Below, piece by piece: positions 4,766 through 6,148 of a DNA stretch of 6,148 bases. How positions within the stretch are numbered: the stretch's first letter is position 1; each line of letters starts with the position of its first letter. The notes beneath the pieces are model-generated. The model saw only the letters and a list, made by a program, of their open reading frames with translations. It was not told the DNA's origin and searched no databases. Both the position numbers and the translations under genes were made by a program. This DNA is from JAICWP01 sp035935775 (GTDB lineage Bacteria; Acidobacteriota; Terriglobia; Terriglobales; Acidobacteriaceae): contig DASYWT010000230.1 of the NCBI GenBank assembly GCA_035935775.1, positions 1 through 6,148 on the forward strand, given 5' to 3'.

Positions 4766-6063
4766 ACGCGGCCAGGGTGTGCCGTTGCTGGCTACCGGCA
4801 TTGGCGCTTTGGGCGGCGATTACCGCCTGGGGACAAACCGTGCCCAGCCCGATTACAGGAGAAATGCCGGCGGCCGGGTTCGGCTCAGCCGGCAAACTCA
4901 CCAACCTGGAATTGTTCTCCTTCACCAGCAGCAGCACTTACGACGATAACCTCAGCAACAGCGCCTCCCAGCACCAAGGCGGCGCACAACAGTATCTGGC
5001 CGCAACCTTCGGATTCCAGCAGACACGGCGGCGTTTGCGCTGGAACCTCAGCTATCGCCCGGGAGTCGTCGTGGGCGCGCATTCGCTGCTGGGCAATCAG
5101 TTCAACCAGGTGTTCGGCACGACTCTGCAAGTGCAGCCTACGGCGCGGTGGTCGCTCAAATTGCGTCAGGACTATGCCCTCACAACCAACCCCTTCGATG
5201 GCCTGACTGAGGCGCCGCTGCAGCCTGCGCTGGGCCCTCTGGACAGGCCCAACCAGTTAACGTTGCTTCCCCCGCTCAGACGAACTGCAAGCTTCACCGG
5301 AGCCGCAGTGAGCTATCGCCTGAGCCGCCACAACACGGTAGGCCTGAACGGCAGCTATGCGCTGCAGAACTACAGCGACTACGGCGCTGCCTGGGCAGGG
5401 CCGCTGGTCAACAACCGTGCCGCCACTGCAAGCAGCTACTTCTCGCGGCAACTTTCGCGCCGCTCTGCCTTCGGTGTAGAGTATCGCCTCCGCCGTCTGA
5501 CCTTTCCCGGTCTTGACCAGCGAGCGCTCACGCATTCGGTTCTTTCCTTTTATCAGTTTTCTCTGACCGCCAACAGCAGCATCGTAGTTTACACCGGTCC
5601 GGAGTATGCACGCACCCGCGGCCAGACGTTCGCCGTTCGGAACGCGCCCGCGCATTCCGCATCCTGGTCCCCCGCTGCGGGTGCGATGTATATCTGGTCG
5701 GGAATCCACAACCGCCTGCAAGCCGGCTATAGCCGCCAGGTCAGCGACGGCGGAGGTCTGCAGGGCCCGGTGCGGCTGAATGCGGGATGGCTGCGGGTTG
5801 GCCGGCAACTTGGACGGCGATGGACCGCCGACTTGGGCGCGGAACTGGCACAGCAAACAGCCTTGGCCGCCGCACCCGGCGATCGCCTGCGCCTGTTGCG
5901 CTGCGGTCCCGGCTTCCGCCGCGAACTGGGCAGGAACGCCGTCCTTCTCTTCTCCTACGATCGGCTCTACCAGGCTGGCGGTTCACCTCTCTACCGGCGG
6001 GGAAACCACAACCGGGTGGCGCTCTCCATCGAACACAGCTTCATGCGGCCTTGGGGAAGATGA
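4762..6063 (+). CDS. Outer-membrane beta-barrel protein of the polysaccharide export locus
   Basis: The 433-residue protein starts with a signal peptide: basic start, hydrophobic segment at about 11-23 and a likely cut near AWG-Q at 24-25. The rest is a succession of amphipathic beta-strand patterns rich in aromatic residues, Ser, Asn, Gln and Arg (for example STYDDNLSNS, LRWNLSYRPGVVV, NTVGLNGSYAL, SAFGVEYRLRRLTF), typical of an outer-membrane barrel. The last strand (NRVALSIEHSF) ends in an aromatic residue followed by only five residues, close to the usual C-terminal insertion signal. No catalytic motif or named family was recognised; similar barrels accompany exosortase/PEP-CTERM-type polysaccharide loci and Myxococcus exporters. 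It overlaps the export gene by four bases and is followed at once by the Wzz-type gene, so it probably forms the outer-membrane exit for the polymer (inference). A structural or assembly role for another polymer step cannot be excluded. Confidence 0.8.
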   Translation: MNAARVCRCWLPALALWAAITAWGQTVPSPITGEMPAAGFGSAGKLTNLELFSFTSSSTYDDNLSNSASQHQGGAQQYLAATFGFQQTRRRLRWNLSYRPGVVVGAHSLLGNQFNQVFGTTLQVQPTARWSLKLRQDYALTTNPFDGLTEAPLQPALGPLDRPNQLTLLPPLRRTASFTGAAVSYRLSRHNTVGLNGSYALQNYSDYGAAWAGPLVNNRAATASSYFSRQLSRRSAFGVEYRLRRLTFPGLDQRALTHSVLSFYQFSLTANSSIVVYTGPEYARTRGQTFAVRNAPAHSASWSPAAGAMYIWSGIHNRLQAGYSRQVSDGGGLQGPVRLNAGWLRVGRQLGRRWTADLGAELAQQTALAAAPGDRLRLLRCGPGFRRELGRNAVLLFSYDRLYQAGGSPLYRRGNHNRVALSIEHSFMRPWGR

Positions 6064-6068
6064 CCATG
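6053..6068 (+). promoter_or_regulatory. Ribosome site that favours the second ATG of the Wzz-type gene
   Basis: GGGGA at 6053-6057 lies 8 bases before the ATG at 6066 but only 2 bases before the in-frame ATG at 6060, which overlaps the stop of the barrel gene (ATGA). The spacing favours 6066. Either start keeps tight coupling to the upstream gene. Confidence 0.5.
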
Positions 6069-6148
6069 AGAGCGCAAACTTCGGAGAAGCCATTCAGCCT
6101 GGCCCAGTACCGGGACATCCTGTTGCGCCGGCGCTGGTGGGTGGCAGG
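6060..6148 (+). CDS. Wzz/GumC-type polysaccharide chain-length regulator, 3' part missing
   Basis: Only the first 29 codons are in the window and the frame runs off the right edge. The N-terminus contains FSLAQYRDILLRRRWWVAG, the usual opening of Wzz/GumC/Wzc-type polysaccharide co-polymerases: a short cytoplasmic stretch, a Tyr/Arg-rich amphipathic piece and a basic-Trp cluster just before the first membrane helix. Such proteins sit in the inner membrane with a large periplasmic part, set polymer length and contact the OPX protein, which fits the gene order here. The start is ATG 6060 (four-base overlap with the preceding stop) or, more likely, ATG 6066. Whether a C-terminal tyrosine kinase is fused cannot be seen. 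Confidence 0.7.
   Translation, partial: MTMRAQTSEKPFSLAQYRDILLRRRWWVA

Noticed and set aside
5257..5856. Minus-strand open frame of about 200 codons inside the outer-membrane barrel gene.
   Set aside because: The plus strand carries a signal peptide, barrel strand patterns and coupled neighbours, while the antisense product is low in recognisable structure.

Overview
The window is GC-rich, gene-dense DNA that looks like a Gram-negative chromosome, most likely an acidobacterium (class Terriglobia or a relative). That placement is inferred from the style of the proteins and from the gene set PilZ, short NusG-like protein, polysaccharide export protein, outer-membrane barrel and chain-length regulator. 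No rRNA or marker gene confirms it. No tRNA, rRNA, CRISPR array, insertion sequence or phage gene was seen.

Layout. From 1 to 923 (+) lies the 3' part of thiL (thiamine-monophosphate kinase), cut by the window edge. From 995 to 1594 (+) is a small exported or membrane-anchored phospholipase D-like protein with one intact HKD motif. It converges with a minus-strand gene (1619-2671) for a LuxR/NarL-type regulator whose receiver domain has lost its phospho-acceptor aspartate and which carries a C-terminal extension of about 120 residues. A non-coding stretch of 381 bases (2672-3052) separates this regulator from a divergent plus-strand gene series. It holds a perfect 14-bp palindrome of the CRP/FNR-like form GTGA-N6-TCAC right in front of the regulator, and a GC-rich hairpin.

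The plus-strand series is an exopolysaccharide or capsule locus: a single-domain PilZ protein (3053-3439, predicted c-di-GMP sensor), a NusG-like/UpxY-type specialised antiterminator (3525-4070), a short periplasmic polysaccharide export protein of the OPX/Wza superfamily (4097-4765), an outer-membrane beta-barrel (4762-6063), and the first 29 or so codons of a Wzz/GumC-type chain-length regulator running off the right edge. The last three genes overlap or touch, so they are probably translationally coupled.

How it may work together (inference): the divergent regulator and its palindrome would set transcription, the NusG-like protein would keep RNA polymerase moving through a long polysaccharide operon, PilZ would make output respond to c-di-GMP, and the short OPX protein plus barrel would form a two-part outer-membrane exit fed by the Wzz-type protein. 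The most interesting points are this likely two-part exporter, the degenerate receiver with its unexplained C-terminal domain, and the palindromic operator-like site between the divergent units.
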